In this document: positions 36,195 to 45,083 of the stretch, piece after piece
How the letters are laid out: every line of letters begins with the position of its first letter
Numbering within the stretch: position 1 is the first letter of the stretch
DNA from: Woeseia sp037968755
GTDB lineage: Bacteria; Pseudomonadota; Gammaproteobacteria; Steroidobacterales; Woeseiaceae
NCBI GenBank assembly: GCA_037968755.1
Contig: JBBKWB010000160.1
Coordinates: forward strand, 1-64,000
Length of the DNA stretch: 64,000 nt
Direction: 5' to 3'
Program-made: the position numbers and the translations under genes
The notes under the pieces: generated by a model
Seen by the model: the letters and a program-made list of their open reading frames with translations, nothing else
Database searches by the model: none
What the model was told of the DNA's origin: nothing

Positions 36195-37190
36195 CTATGG
36201 CTGATCGGCCAACAGCTGATCGACATAGGCGTATGCGCGGTCTGAGTCAGATTGGACTAACCAGAACAAGGCCTGTTCGCGGACCTGCGAGTTCAGCTCC
36301 AGGTTACCCAGGACGGCAAACAGGGCATCCACCGCGCGCTCACCTGGCAATTGCGACAACGCAAACACCGCTTCTTCTCGCACTTCGTTGTCCCGGTCAT
36401 TCTCAATCGCCCACTGGATTTCTTTTTCGCTGTTTGTGGCACCCGTTTGCGCCAGCCAGAACCAGGCTTGTGACCGTACCTCGGCATCCGCATCATCACG
36501 GCCCTGGCGCACCAGCACCGCGCTCCGGTCTGTTGCAGTCGATTGTGCATACGAGAATGCGGCGTGTTCGCGAATGTCGGCATCGGGGCTACGAAACATA
36601 TACTGCTGAAGCTGACCGGCCGATTCGCCGATACGGGTCTGGCCCATCCAGAATAGGGACTCTTTACGTAACTCCATGGACTTTCCGTTTTCGGCCAGGT
36701 GTTGCAGGTATTGGTAGGCGGCCTTGCCACGGTGAACGGCAATCGCTGCCAGGGCATCGTCACTCGTTTGCTGTTCGGATGTCACCCTGGGCCTGAGCCA
36801 ATCCAGGCTTTCGGCTACTTCAAGCAGCCCGAGATCCTGTATGTCCCGCCGCGAGCTGACGGGACAGTTGGTGCTGAGCGTCCGCAGCGTGCGGATCTCG
36901 CCTGCCTGAATGTCGATGTAGATCTGCACTTCCTCTGTCGCAGGCAGGTTGTCGTCGCCGGAGCTAAAGCCTGTGTTCGAGCTGTCCAGATCGCAAGCGC
37001 GACGCTTGGGTTTGCCACCCGCCCACTGGTAGCAACACCAGGAAGGCGCTTCGGCTACTGCAGCAACGCGCCATGTGTAGAGCCCGTCGTCAGCCAGTTC
37101 ATCGAGTGTGGCAGCCATGAGATTGCTTGCAAAAAGAACAAGCAATGCCGAAACGCTGAGCTGCAACACTGCAGTACGAACGCGGCTCAT
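36195..37190 (-). CDS. Exported HEAT-repeat protein
   Basis: Protein of 331 residues with a signal peptide ending LMA. The N-terminal 120 residues contain several Cys (SWCCYQW, RRACDL, STNCPV) and are not recognised. From about residue 150 come alpha-helical HEAT/PBS-lyase-like repeats with the recurring pattern VRxxAxFWLAQ (REHAAFSYAQ, RSQAWFWLAQ, REEAVFALSQ, REQALFWLVQ), spaced about 31-37 residues. Its ATG overlaps the stop of the second HEAT gene (ATGA). It is the last gene of the sigma/anti-sigma operon; probably a periplasmic scaffold or sensor for that pathway (inference). Confidence 0.83.
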   Translation of the reverse strand: MSRVRTAVLQLSVSALLVLFASNLMAATLDELADDGLYTWRVAAVAEAPSWCCYQWAGGKPKRRACDLDSSNTGFSSGDDNLPATEEVQIYIDIQAGEIRTLRTLSTNCPVSSRRDIQDLGLLEVAESLDWLRPRVTSEQQTSDDALAAIAVHRGKAAYQYLQHLAENGKSMELRKESLFWMGQTRIGESAGQLQQYMFRSPDADIREHAAFSYAQSTATDRSAVLVRQGRDDADAEVRSQAWFWLAQTGATNSEKEIQWAIENDRDNEVREEAVFALSQLPGERAVDALFAVLGNLELNSQVREQALFWLVQSDSDRAYAYVDQLLADQP

Positions 37191-38080
37191 CGTCCATTCT
37201 CAAGTGTGGCATCTACTATGTCCCACACTGCATCGCTGTCCATATGAATCAAGGTCTGCAGCAACGCACGTTTTTCAGCCGCGTCCTTGCTCTCGCGGAA
37301 CAGTGTCAACACAGCCTCGTCATGATCGCCGATCATCAGGCCTTCCAACGCGGCCTCCTTAATGTCGCTCGAAGTGCTGTTGCGATACAGAGTCGTCAGT
37401 ACATCCACTACACCCTCTTCCCCTGTAACTCCAAGGGCGCGAATGGCCTGTGCCTGACGTTCGGGGTTGCTGCTGTCGTTTGCCAGCGTGGTCAATGATT
37501 CAACATCACCAGCAATGGCGTATGCGTCGATCAGAATTTCGGCCATGCCCGGCCGATCGCGCAGCGCGCGCAACTCTTCGCGCGCACCCATGACTCCGAG
37601 CATTTGAACGGCACTCTCGAATTCACTTGGTTCAGTAGACTTGACCGCAATCTGGTACACCGCTTCAGTGTTGTCAGCAATCATGTAGGCCTCAAGCACC
37701 GCTTCGCGAGTGGTCTTGTCTCCCTTGGCATAGATGTCGGCAAGTTCGGCCTGGGATTTTTCGTCGCCACCAATGCCGATCATGCGTATCGCTTCGTTAC
37801 GCATCCCGTTCTGGCCGGAACGCGCGATATCAAGCAGCATCGCTTGCGCTTCCGGTACATCGATTTGCGCGAGGACGAACAGTGCACGTTCCTTCAGCTC
37901 GGTACTGCTGTTGCCGTTCAAGACCCGGGTAACGATCGGTAGTGCCCGTTGCGGTGGTGCGGACATCAGCGCTTCCAGGGCGGTAATCTTAAGCTGTTCC
38001 GAGTCATCGTTCTGCGCGCTCGTCACTGCACTGGCAAGCACGGTTAGCGACACGAATAAAAGTTTGGCGAACATAGTCAT
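37187..38080 (-). CDS. Exported HEAT-repeat protein
   Basis: Protein of 297 residues with a signal peptide (MTMFAKLLFVSLTVLASAVTSA) and HEAT-type helical repeats throughout, such as LKERALFVLAQID, MRNEAIRMIGIGG, RQAQAIRALGVTG and IKEAALEGLMIGD. AGGAC lies about 8 bases before ATG 38080. It shares its repeat style with the downstream neighbour, so the two are likely paralogues acting together. It sits 16 bp behind the anti-sigma gene. The partner or ligand is unknown. Confidence 0.85.
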   Translation of the reverse strand: MTMFAKLLFVSLTVLASAVTSAQNDDSEQLKITALEALMSAPPQRALPIVTRVLNGNSSTELKERALFVLAQIDVPEAQAMLLDIARSGQNGMRNEAIRMIGIGGDEKSQAELADIYAKGDKTTREAVLEAYMIADNTEAVYQIAVKSTEPSEFESAVQMLGVMGAREELRALRDRPGMAEILIDAYAIAGDVESLTTLANDSSNPERQAQAIRALGVTGEEGVVDVLTTLYRNSTSSDIKEAALEGLMIGDHDEAVLTLFRESKDAAEKRALLQTLIHMDSDAVWDIVDATLENGR

Positions 38081-38096
38081 TTGGTTTGTCCTGTTT

Positions 38097-38825
38097 TTAG
38101 ATTGGGCCTGTCTCTTCAGATAGGTTTCGGCCCAACTTGGTTAGCATGACCTTCAGTTCGAAGGCGAGCTGCGCCTGCAAAGCTTCTGCTTCGCGCTCAC
38201 TTATGTCATCGGCTGCCAGTCGAAGCAGTATTGGCTCAAATGCCCGCAGTACGCGAGCAAGGTCTTTCGAGTTGTGTTCTTCAGCCGCGCGCTCGAAAAG
38301 CCGGTTCTGGCGAATTAATTGCAGCGCGATTGCGGAGCGCTCTGTATTCATCGGTTGCCCGGAAAGCTCCTGCTGGCTATCCCGCAGGTAGACCTGCAAA
38401 CCGCGCTCGAAGGCGACCGACGTCGCGCGCGGTGCCGGCGGGTAGATAGTGACTATGCCGGTATTAATGCCAGGTGCTGGTACCTGGTCGCGTTGTGCGA
38501 ATAGTCCAATGCCGATTCCAAGCACGAGTGCCGCTGCGACTGCAGACCCCCAGGCGAAGGGTGACCAGCGCGTTTGCGGTGGCAACTTGCTTGCACGTTG
38601 CTGCTCAGATCTTGCCGCGCGATCAATGCTGTCATGAAAGCGCGCGAGCATATCGGCAGGTAGTGGTGCCGAATCAGTGACGTCAAATTGTGCCAGAGTC
38701 GTAGTGATGCGCGCGTAGCGCTCGCGCAATTCAGCGTCGTTGTCGAGGGCAGACTGCACGTCACGACGTTCTGCAGGTGTCAGGCCGTCCTTGTAGAAGT
38801 AAAGAGTAAGGGTGTCATCATTCAT
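38097..38825 (-). CDS. Probable membrane anti-sigma factor
   Basis: Protein of 242 residues with the layout of an ECF anti-sigma factor: a short cytoplasmic N-terminal domain (residues 1-90, beginning TLTLYFYKDGLTPAERRDV), one transmembrane segment at 91-110 (AWGSAVAAALVLGIGIGLFA) and a 130-residue periplasmic domain with a Pro-rich stretch and then helices. ATG 38825 is placed 2 bases after the sigma-factor stop; an in-frame upstream extension lies inside the sigma gene and is rejected. It presumably holds the sigma factor until a periplasmic signal, perhaps via the HEAT proteins, releases it. Confidence 0.75.
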   Translation of the reverse strand: MNDDTLTLYFYKDGLTPAERRDVQSALDNDAELRERYARITTTLAQFDVTDSAPLPADMLARFHDSIDRAARSEQQRASKLPPQTRWSPFAWGSAVAAALVLGIGIGLFAQRDQVPAPGINTGIVTIYPPAPRATSVAFERGLQVYLRDSQQELSGQPMNTERSAIALQLIRQNRLFERAAEEHNSKDLARVLRAFEPILLRLAADDISEREAEALQAQLAFELKVMLTKLGRNLSEETGPI

Positions 38826-38827
38826 GT

Positions 38828-39358
38828 TCAAAGGCTCCGAATATCGGGCATGCTTCCGCGCAGTTTTTTTACGCCGCGGAAGAGTCCTTGTTTGACGCGA
38901 CTGACATTGCTGTTTAGTTCGTCGGCTATTTCTGTCAGCCGCCATTGTTCGAGGTGCTTGAGCACAAAACACACGCGTTCGAAATCACTCAGGTGTCGCA
39001 TTGCTTTGGCGAGCAAATCGCTGAGATCCAGATTCTCCATGTCGGTCACGGGCGAAGAATCGTGGTCGGCAAGGTCTTCCTCAAGCGGTTCGAATACGCC
39101 AGGTCGATTCTTTCGTATGAGCTGCAGCGCCGCGTTAATGGCAATGCGGTGAATCCAGGTTTCGAGTCGTGCGTCTTGTTGAAACTGGCTACGCTTGTCC
39201 CAGGCACTGAGCAGGGCTTCCTGTACCGCGTCTTCAGCGAGTTCGGGGTTGCGGGTAATCCTGAGGCACGCGGCATACCAGCGATCCGCCCGTCGCGTTA
39301 TCGCCTCATGAAACTCCGCCTGCGTCGGCAACACGCCGCGCTCAATTACTGCCACCAT
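38828..39358 (-). CDS. ECF-type sigma-70 factor
   Basis: Alternative sigma factor of 176 residues from ATG 39358. Region 2 is seen as CLRITRNPELAEDAVQEALLSAW and TWIHRIAINAALQLIRKNR, region 4 as LSDFERVCFVLKHLEQWRLTEIADELN followed by NVSRVKQGLFRGVKKLR. There is no extra SnoaL or ECF41-type domain. GTG at 39427 would add 23 residues and cannot be excluded, since the site before ATG 39358 is only AGAG. It leads an operon with its anti-sigma factor and two exported HEAT proteins; autoregulation is likely but I could not define a promoter. Confidence 0.87.
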   Translation of the reverse strand: MVAVIERGVLPTQAEFHEAITRRADRWYAACLRITRNPELAEDAVQEALLSAWDKRSQFQQDARLETWIHRIAINAALQLIRKNRPGVFEPLEEDLADHDSSPVTDMENLDLSDLLAKAMRHLSDFERVCFVLKHLEQWRLTEIADELNSNVSRVKQGLFRGVKKLRGSMPDIRSL

Positions 39359-39583
39359 TAGCTCTAGGATGCCCGCTGGGCGGAATGCGTTAGCAGGAAA
39401 TGCAGCGGTGGCCACGTCGGACCGCACCGAGTGGCGGTAAAAGGGTTTTAAATCAGAAAGTTAGTGGTCCCCAGCCCGAGGCTGCGAAAGCGGCCAGCAA
39501 GGACTCTACTGGCGGCCCAAGCGCACGGAATGCGGCGAGCCTGACGGGTCGCGAGCGATATCGAAGTTGGTCTCCTGCAGTGC

Positions 39584-40147
39584 CTAGTCGCCGACTTCGC
39601 CGGTCCACGGGGTGGCCTTGATGCGATACACGTCGAACCAGGTTTCGCCGTTGTCCTGGCTCATTTGCATTGCCCAGTTCCAGCCCTCACCTTCCGGGCT
39701 GAAAAAGATAATGCGGCGAGGTGGGTCGGGAACCGGCGAGACTATATCCATCTCAATGTTACCTTCCGCGTTCTGAACAGCACTGATGTGGGTAAAGCCC
39801 TTGACGTTGGTCGCCGCCCAGACAATATCCCATTTTTCGGTATCCGGATTGTAGGTGCGGAGGTTTGTACCAAAGCCACTACTGGAGGGCATCCAGAAGT
39901 CCTGCACGGCTGTGCCATTGCCTATGCATTCAAATATCCAGCGCTTGGTGGCGCCTGGCGTCCAGCCACTGCCGTTCTGCGCGAGCGACTCGTCAGTGAT
40001 TTTCCAGTCGCCAACATAGCGACCGAACTGGGCAACCGGCCCTTCCATACACTGGGAATTATCAGTGTCGATATAGGGGTGATCGTCGGCAAGGGCACTA
40101 CCGCCCAGCGAAAAGAATAAGGTCAGTCCTGCAAGCCGAACATACAT
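39584..40147 (-). CDS. Small secreted protein of unknown function
   Basis: Protein of 187 residues with a clear signal peptide (MYVRLAGLTLFFSLGGSALA). The mature part contains FGRYVGDWKITDE, WIFECIGNGTAVQDFW and YNPDTEKWDIVW, a beta-rich pattern like that of DUF1579/lipocalin-like proteins, in which a GxW motif opens the barrel. Two Cys residues may form a disulfide. No operon partner is present; it lies 137 bp downstream of the glutamine-synthetase-family gene on the same strand. It probably binds or senses a hydrophobic ligand in the periplasm, but this is a guess. Confidence 0.7.
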   Translation of the reverse strand: MYVRLAGLTLFFSLGGSALADDHPYIDTDNSQCMEGPVAQFGRYVGDWKITDESLAQNGSGWTPGATKRWIFECIGNGTAVQDFWMPSSSGFGTNLRTYNPDTEKWDIVWAATNVKGFTHISAVQNAEGNIEMDIVSPVPDPPRRIIFFSPEGEGWNWAMQMSQDNGETWFDVYRIKATPWTGEVGD

Positions 40148-40284
40148 AGTGATCCCCCGACATTACTTCTGGTTCTCTCGACCGGTTTCCTGTGTGCTGC
40201 GAAGCACTCCGGTAACCCGACCGTGCTGACATTAGGACCACTTTCGACGGCAAATAATTCCCGAATAAATCAAAAGTAACCGGG

Positions 40285-41661
40285 CTATACGTTCAAAAGC
40301 AGGTGTTCTCGTTCCCACGGACTGATTTCGCGATGGAACAAGCGCATTTCTTCGCGTTTCACTTCGCCGAAGATCATGCAGAATTCTTGCCCGAGAACGC
40401 TGTGAACAGCCTCAGCGGATTCGAACAGTGTCAGTGCTTCGTCCATGGTGGTCGGGATATCGAATTCCTCGCTTTCCAGTTCACCGGCTGCCGGTTCGCC
40501 CGGCTTGGTCTTGTTCATCATTCCAAGGTAGCCGCAGGCCAGGCCAACTGCGATAGCAAGATAGGGATTGCAATCCACACCGACCACGCGATTCTCGACC
40601 CGGCGATCCTGTGCGCCAGAATTGGGTACCCGCAAGCCCGTCGCACGATTGTCGTAACCCCATGCGAAATTCGTCGGTGCACTGGAATTCGCATCAGATT
40701 CAAAGCGGCGATAACTATTCACGTAGGGCGCCATCAAAGGCAGCGATTGTGGCAGGTACTTTTGGCAGCCGCCGATGAAATGCAAGAAGCGTTTGCTGAC
40801 CTGCCCGTTGCTGTCGCTGAAAATGTTTTTGCCTGTTTTGATATCGACGATGCTTTGGTGAACGTGCATGGCAGAACCCGGTTGATCGCGCATGGGTTTC
40901 GCCATAAACGTGGCAAACATGTCGTGGTTCAGCGCGGCTTCGCGAATGATCCGTTTGAAATAAAACACCTGGTCCGCCAGCAGGATCGGGTCACCGTGGG
41001 TCAGGTTAATTTCAACCTGGCCGGCACCGTCTTCTTGAATGACCGTATCAATAGTCAGGCCGGCATCCTGGGCAAATCCGTAAATCGTGTCGATGACCGG
41101 GCCGTAATCGTCAACGGCGGACATGGAGTACGATTGATTGCCGGAACCACGCCGACCGGTTCGGCCGACCGGCGCCTGAATCGGTTCGTTTGGATCGAGA
41201 TTCGGCTTGATCAGGTAGAACTCAAGCTCGGGCGCAACGACGGGTTGCCAGCCTTGTTCTGAATACAGGTCAACAACCTGCCTGAGCACTTGTCGGGGCG
41301 CGATGCCCACCGGCGTACCATCGCGACTGAATAGGTCGTGGATGACCTGCACGGTCGGCTCTTTCGCCCAGGGCACCGCTTTCGCAGTAGACATGTCCGG
41401 TTTCAGCACCAGGTCGCCTTCGGCCCATTGGTTCGCAATGTCCATTTCGACATCGTGCCCGGTGATGGTCTGGTAGAAGATCGAAACAGGCAGATAGGTT
41501 TCATGGTCTGGATCGAATTTGCGCGCGGGCATTGTTTTGCCTCGCGACATGCCAGCCAGGTCGGGCACGATGCACTCCACTTCATCGACGGCGCGGCCAG
41601 CGCGATAGACCTGAAAGGCTTCAGGCAGCTCGGTCAGCCAATCCCGCTCGTTCTTGCTCAT
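40285..41661 (-). CDS. Glutamine synthetase family ligase, gamma-glutamylpolyamine synthetase-like
   Basis: Enzyme of 458 residues of the glutamine synthetase superfamily. It has the beta-grasp N-terminal domain (CIVPDLAGMSRGKTMPARKF) and the catalytic domain with ELEFYL, GQVEINL, HVHQS, NSYRR and DRRVENRV blocks corresponding to metal and ATP sites. The short length and the absence of an adenylylation-loop Tyr motif fit PuuA/GlnA-like gamma-glutamylputrescine or gamma-glutamyl-amine synthetases rather than the housekeeping enzyme. GGAG lies 7 bases before ATG 41661. No puuB/C/D partners are adjacent. It may detoxify or catabolise amines. Confidence 0.87.
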   Translation of the reverse strand: MSKNERDWLTELPEAFQVYRAGRAVDEVECIVPDLAGMSRGKTMPARKFDPDHETYLPVSIFYQTITGHDVEMDIANQWAEGDLVLKPDMSTAKAVPWAKEPTVQVIHDLFSRDGTPVGIAPRQVLRQVVDLYSEQGWQPVVAPELEFYLIKPNLDPNEPIQAPVGRTGRRGSGNQSYSMSAVDDYGPVIDTIYGFAQDAGLTIDTVIQEDGAGQVEINLTHGDPILLADQVFYFKRIIREAALNHDMFATFMAKPMRDQPGSAMHVHQSIVDIKTGKNIFSDSNGQVSKRFLHFIGGCQKYLPQSLPLMAPYVNSYRRFESDANSSAPTNFAWGYDNRATGLRVPNSGAQDRRVENRVVGVDCNPYLAIAVGLACGYLGMMNKTKPGEPAAGELESEEFDIPTTMDEALTLFESAEAVHSVLGQEFCMIFGEVKREEMRLFHREISPWEREHLLLNV

Positions 41662-41916
41662 GTGGTCGCTCCGCTGGGCGCTTCTTGTATAGCGTTGATA
41701 CTAATCGTTTTGTGGGTCATGACATATGGAAATTTGTTGCGCAGCTGCGCGCGACCTTTGGCGCGGGCATGGCTGAACGAGGAACGCGTCGTTCGGCCAG
41801 CATCCTGTCACTATATTGCGACAGTAAAATTTGCGTGATGGAGTTCACATTAATGATGTCTGGCTGCGTTAGTATCATGGTCGCTTTCCTGCAATCAGTT
41901 CTATCCTGGGTACTTC
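41662..41916. other. Divergent intergenic region (255 bp)
   Basis: Separates the ligase gene (-) from the beta-helix gene (+). It should hold promoters for both. I see a short palindrome GCGCAGCTGCGC near 41740 but nothing I can assign. Confidence 0.45.
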
Positions 41917-43239
41917 ATGAAATATTTAACGCACGCCTGTTTCACCGGCTTTGCTGCTCTATCGTGCGCTGTACTGGTGTCCGCAGCCGAGATTGGTCCG
42001 GGAGATGATCTCGAAGCTGCCGTCGCAAACTTGTCGCCAGGCGACGAGTTGGTTTTGCGCGGAGGCACTTACTTTTTCAACGGCAATGTAACGCTGTCGG
42101 CTAACGGTACTGCCGCTCAGCCTATCGTCATGCGAGCAAAGGACGGAGAGACTCCTGTCATTCAGCAGGCGACGTCCAATCAGAATGTTGTCGAAATCAA
42201 TGGATCTTCCTACTTCGTAGTTAGCGGTATCACCTTCACGGGCGGCTCGCACGGTGTTCGACTAATAAACTCCGATTTTGTAACGATTCAGGATTGCGAG
42301 ATCTATGAAACAGGCGACGTTGCGCTGTCTGCGAATTCTGGCGGGACCTACGATGGCCTCAAGATACTGCGAAATCACATTCACCACACGAATGGCACTG
42401 GTGAAGGGATGTACCTGGGCTGTAACAACGATGGTTGCCGGATTGCCAATAGCCTGATTGAAGGCAACTATATTCATCATACGAACAGGTCGACCGTTGA
42501 GCAGGGCGACGGTATCGAGATCAAGGAAGGAAGTTACGCGAACATAATTCGCAACAACGTCATTCACGATACCAACTATCCCGGAATTCTGCTGTACAGC
42601 ACTGTAGGCAATGGGGCGCAGAACCTGGTCGAGGGCAACGTAGTATGGAATGTTGCCGACAACACAATGCAGGTCGCCGCCGATGCCGTCATCCGCAACA
42701 ATATTATTCTGGGCAATGTAGCGTTTCGATCGCACCAGTCCGGTAGCCCGTCGAACATTGAATTTGTGAATAACACTGTTGTGTCGAGCGGTTCCGGCAT
42801 AGAGGTTCGGAATGTTTCCGGGTCTGTCGTAATTGCGAACAATGCGGTGTATGCGCAAGGCGGGGCGATTCGGTTGATCAGTGGCGATCTAAGCCAGGTG
42901 CAATTGTCAGCAAACGTTGGCGCAGGCGGATTATCGGGCGGCAGCTCGGGCTACTCTGACGGCAATGGTATTGCCAGCGACCTGGTGAACGGCCACTACA
43001 ACGGCGTTCCGCCGATTGATGTATTTCCTGCCGCTGGCAGCGCTTTAATCGGCGCTGCAAACCCGGCATATGTTCCCGGCACCGATTTCAACGGTACGGC
43101 CCGCAACGGTGCTCTGGATGTCGGTGCATACAAGTCGAGCCAGGGTGGCAATCCGGGCTGGTCGATAGCGACCGGCTTCAAAGATTCTGGCAGCGCAACA
43201 ACTACACCCTCCGCACCGACCGATCTGCAGGCAAACTAA
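41917..43239 (+). CDS. Secreted right-handed parallel beta-helix protein
   Basis: Exported protein of 440 residues with signal peptide ending VSAA. It opens with AVANLSPGDELVLRGGTYFF, the typical start of polysaccharide-lyase-like beta-helices, followed by many PbH1-type rungs (VSGITFTGGSHGVRLINS, ILRNHIHHTNGTGEGMY, IRNNVIHDTNYPGILL, IEFVNNTVVSSGSGI). The C-terminus ends in a Thr/Ser/Pro-rich linker (SATTTPSAPTDL) as if a further domain had been lost or cut short. It may be a polysaccharide lyase or epimerase (PL6-like) or a glycan-binding protein; catalytic residues are not certain. It is monocistronic. Confidence 0.8.
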   Translation: MKYLTHACFTGFAALSCAVLVSAAEIGPGDDLEAAVANLSPGDELVLRGGTYFFNGNVTLSANGTAAQPIVMRAKDGETPVIQQATSNQNVVEINGSSYFVVSGITFTGGSHGVRLINSDFVTIQDCEIYETGDVALSANSGGTYDGLKILRNHIHHTNGTGEGMYLGCNNDGCRIANSLIEGNYIHHTNRSTVEQGDGIEIKEGSYANIIRNNVIHDTNYPGILLYSTVGNGAQNLVEGNVVWNVADNTMQVAADAVIRNNIILGNVAFRSHQSGSPSNIEFVNNTVVSSGSGIEVRNVSGSVVIANNAVYAQGGAIRLISGDLSQVQLSANVGAGGLSGGSSGYSDGNGIASDLVNGHYNGVPPIDVFPAAGSALIGAANPAYVPGTDFNGTARNGALDVGAYKSSQGGNPGWSIATGFKDSGSATTTPSAPTDLQAN

Positions 43240-43549
43240 CGGCAACGGTTTTCGAGTGTTGCCCACGCAATTCATCGTGCGCCAGCATTGACGTTCCCGC
43301 CTGTCGTCAAGCAGCGACAGATGCACGACAGCGCGCGTTCTGCGAAGCTTAAAAACATTATGCAAGCACAATGCTTTCTCAGTGACGAGCAAAGCAACGA
43401 ACTGCGAGCGTGCGTGTGTCCTGTGCTAACACCAGAGTAGCCACAGCTGCGGACTTAAAATGATGAAGCGGAAATCACTGCTAACCTACTGGAACCTTTT
43501 GGTCGCTCGTGTCGTGCTAGATATACAGCAAACGCTTGGGAGCGACGTA
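43240..43549. other. Intergenic region (310 bp)
   Basis: Lies between the beta-helix gene and the DUF5666-type lipoprotein gene, both forward. In-frame codons upstream of ATG 43550 (from 43460) do not look like protein. GGGAG just before 43550 is the ribosome binding site. No terminator or repeat is obvious. Confidence 0.5.
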
Positions 43550-45022
43550 ATGAACGTATTGAAACGGGCCAGATGGCCGGGACTGTTGGGGACACTGAGT
43601 TTGGCGCTCGCGGGCTGCGGCGGCTCGGGTGGTTCGTCAACGGAAATACCGGTGCAGCCGCCGGCAGCCAGCGCGAAAACGACGGTTGGCAAGATCACTG
43701 GTTTTGGCAGTATTTATGTCAACGGCGTGGAATTCGATACCAATAGCGCCACCTATCGTGTCGACGACGCAGGCGCTACAGACGATAGCGCGCTTGCGGT
43801 CGGCATGATTGTCAAAGTCCGCGGCTCTGTTAACGCGGATGGCAAGACAGGATCGGCGAGTGATATTGATTATGACGATGAAGTAGAGGGCATCGTGGCC
43901 AATCTGGCAGTAAACGCTACGGATGCTGATATCAAATCATTCGACATCATGGGTATCGCGATACAGGTAAGCGCGACAACCACAAACTTTGATGGCGAAG
44001 ACGACGCTGCATTTGACTTCGATACTTTGATGAACGGCGACAATGTCGAAGTCAGCGGTGAGTATGCCGGCGATGTGCTGATTGCATCGTACGTTGAGAA
44101 GCAGGATGCGCAGGACGATGACTTCGAAGCGAAGGGCACTGTCGATCAGTACAACGGCAACGACCAGTTCGTGCTGATCCTGCAAAATTCAGCAACGCTG
44201 AATGTCGTACTGGCAAACGGCGCGGAGATTCCGGATGCCGGAATCGCTGACGGCCAATACGTAGAGATCGAAGGCACAATCCCGGACCCGATTAACGCGC
44301 CAAGCGATTTTCTGGCAACAAAAGTTGAGCTGGAAGACGACGATCATTTTGACGACGATGACTCTGATGAAATCAGCCTGCGCGGATACGTGACGTTCAA
44401 TGCTGATACGCAGCAATGGACTGTCGGCAACGTCGTCCTCGCATTTGATGAATCAACTGAGTACAAACCTGAGAGCTTGCGTGAAGCACTGTCGGACTCA
44501 TCAGCGGACGGGCTTTACGTTGAAGTTGAAGGTGAGTTCGTTGGCGACGTGCTGCTGGTCGAAGAGATCGAGTCAGAGGGAGACGAGCTGGAATTCGAAG
44601 CCGATATTTCCGCCCTCAGCAGCACTTCACCGCACGAAGGTGTCATCACACTGGCATTCGGCGCAGCAACAGGAACGGTAGACGTCAATATTAGCTCGGA
44701 AACAATGTTTCGTGATGACGAAGCGACAGAACGCCACAACCTCGACAACCTGATGGTCGGCGACAAAGTCGAGATCAAAGCGATGCGGGCACCCGACGGG
44801 TCAGTTCATGCAACCCATCTGCACCTCGAAGACGACGAGGGCTACAAAATTGAGGGGCTACTCGAGGCGCTGGATGATGTTTCGGTGACGGTCGCCGGAA
44901 TCACGTTCGGCGTAAACGGCGAAACCTTCTTCGAACGAACCGTTCCCGAAGTAGGCCAGGAAGTGGAGCTCATCGATCACAACAGCGATGGTATTGCCGA
45001 TGTGGTGGAAGCAGAGGACTAA
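43550..45022 (+). CDS. Acidic lipoprotein with repeated DUF5666-type domains
   Basis: Surface or periplasmic lipoprotein of 490 residues: signal peptide with lipobox LAGC followed by a Gly/Ser linker. The mature part is very acidic (for example VELEDDDHFDDDD) and contains several similar beta-barrel units of about 70-90 residues, each with the pattern GxVxVxGxFxGDxLxAxxVE (VKVRGSV, VEVSGEYAGDVLIASYVE, VEIEGTI, VEVEGEFVGDVLLVEEIE, VEIKAMR). This pattern is that of DUF5666 proteins, whose function is not known. The acidity suggests cation binding. ATG 43550 is chosen over 43460 because of GGGAG and the signal peptide. A terminator follows. Confidence 0.82.
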   Translation: MNVLKRARWPGLLGTLSLALAGCGGSGGSSTEIPVQPPAASAKTTVGKITGFGSIYVNGVEFDTNSATYRVDDAGATDDSALAVGMIVKVRGSVNADGKTGSASDIDYDDEVEGIVANLAVNATDADIKSFDIMGIAIQVSATTTNFDGEDDAAFDFDTLMNGDNVEVSGEYAGDVLIASYVEKQDAQDDDFEAKGTVDQYNGNDQFVLILQNSATLNVVLANGAEIPDAGIADGQYVEIEGTIPDPINAPSDFLATKVELEDDDHFDDDDSDEISLRGYVTFNADTQQWTVGNVVLAFDESTEYKPESLREALSDSSADGLYVEVEGEFVGDVLLVEEIESEGDELEFEADISALSSTSPHEGVITLAFGAATGTVDVNISSETMFRDDEATERHNLDNLMVGDKVEIKAMRAPDGSVHATHLHLEDDEGYKIEGLLEALDDVSVTVAGITFGVNGETFFERTVPEVGQEVELIDHNSDGIADVVEAED

Positions 45023-45054
45023 CTGTCTCCTGGAAATCGTTAATTCCAGAAAAG

Positions 45055-45083
45055 AGGTCGGCTACTATAGTCGACCTTTTTTT
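45055..45083 (+). terminator. Rho-independent terminator
   Basis: AGGTCGGC (45055-45062) pairs with GTCGACCT (45070-45077), 8 bp including one G-T pair, with loop TACTATA, followed by a run of T (45076-45083). It lies 33 bases after the DUF5666-type gene's stop. Confidence 0.85.

Noticed and set aside
36861..36868. GGGACAG inside the HEAT gene
   Set aside because: Only seven bases match the dispersed repeat, the flanks do not, and the site is within a coding region; chance match.
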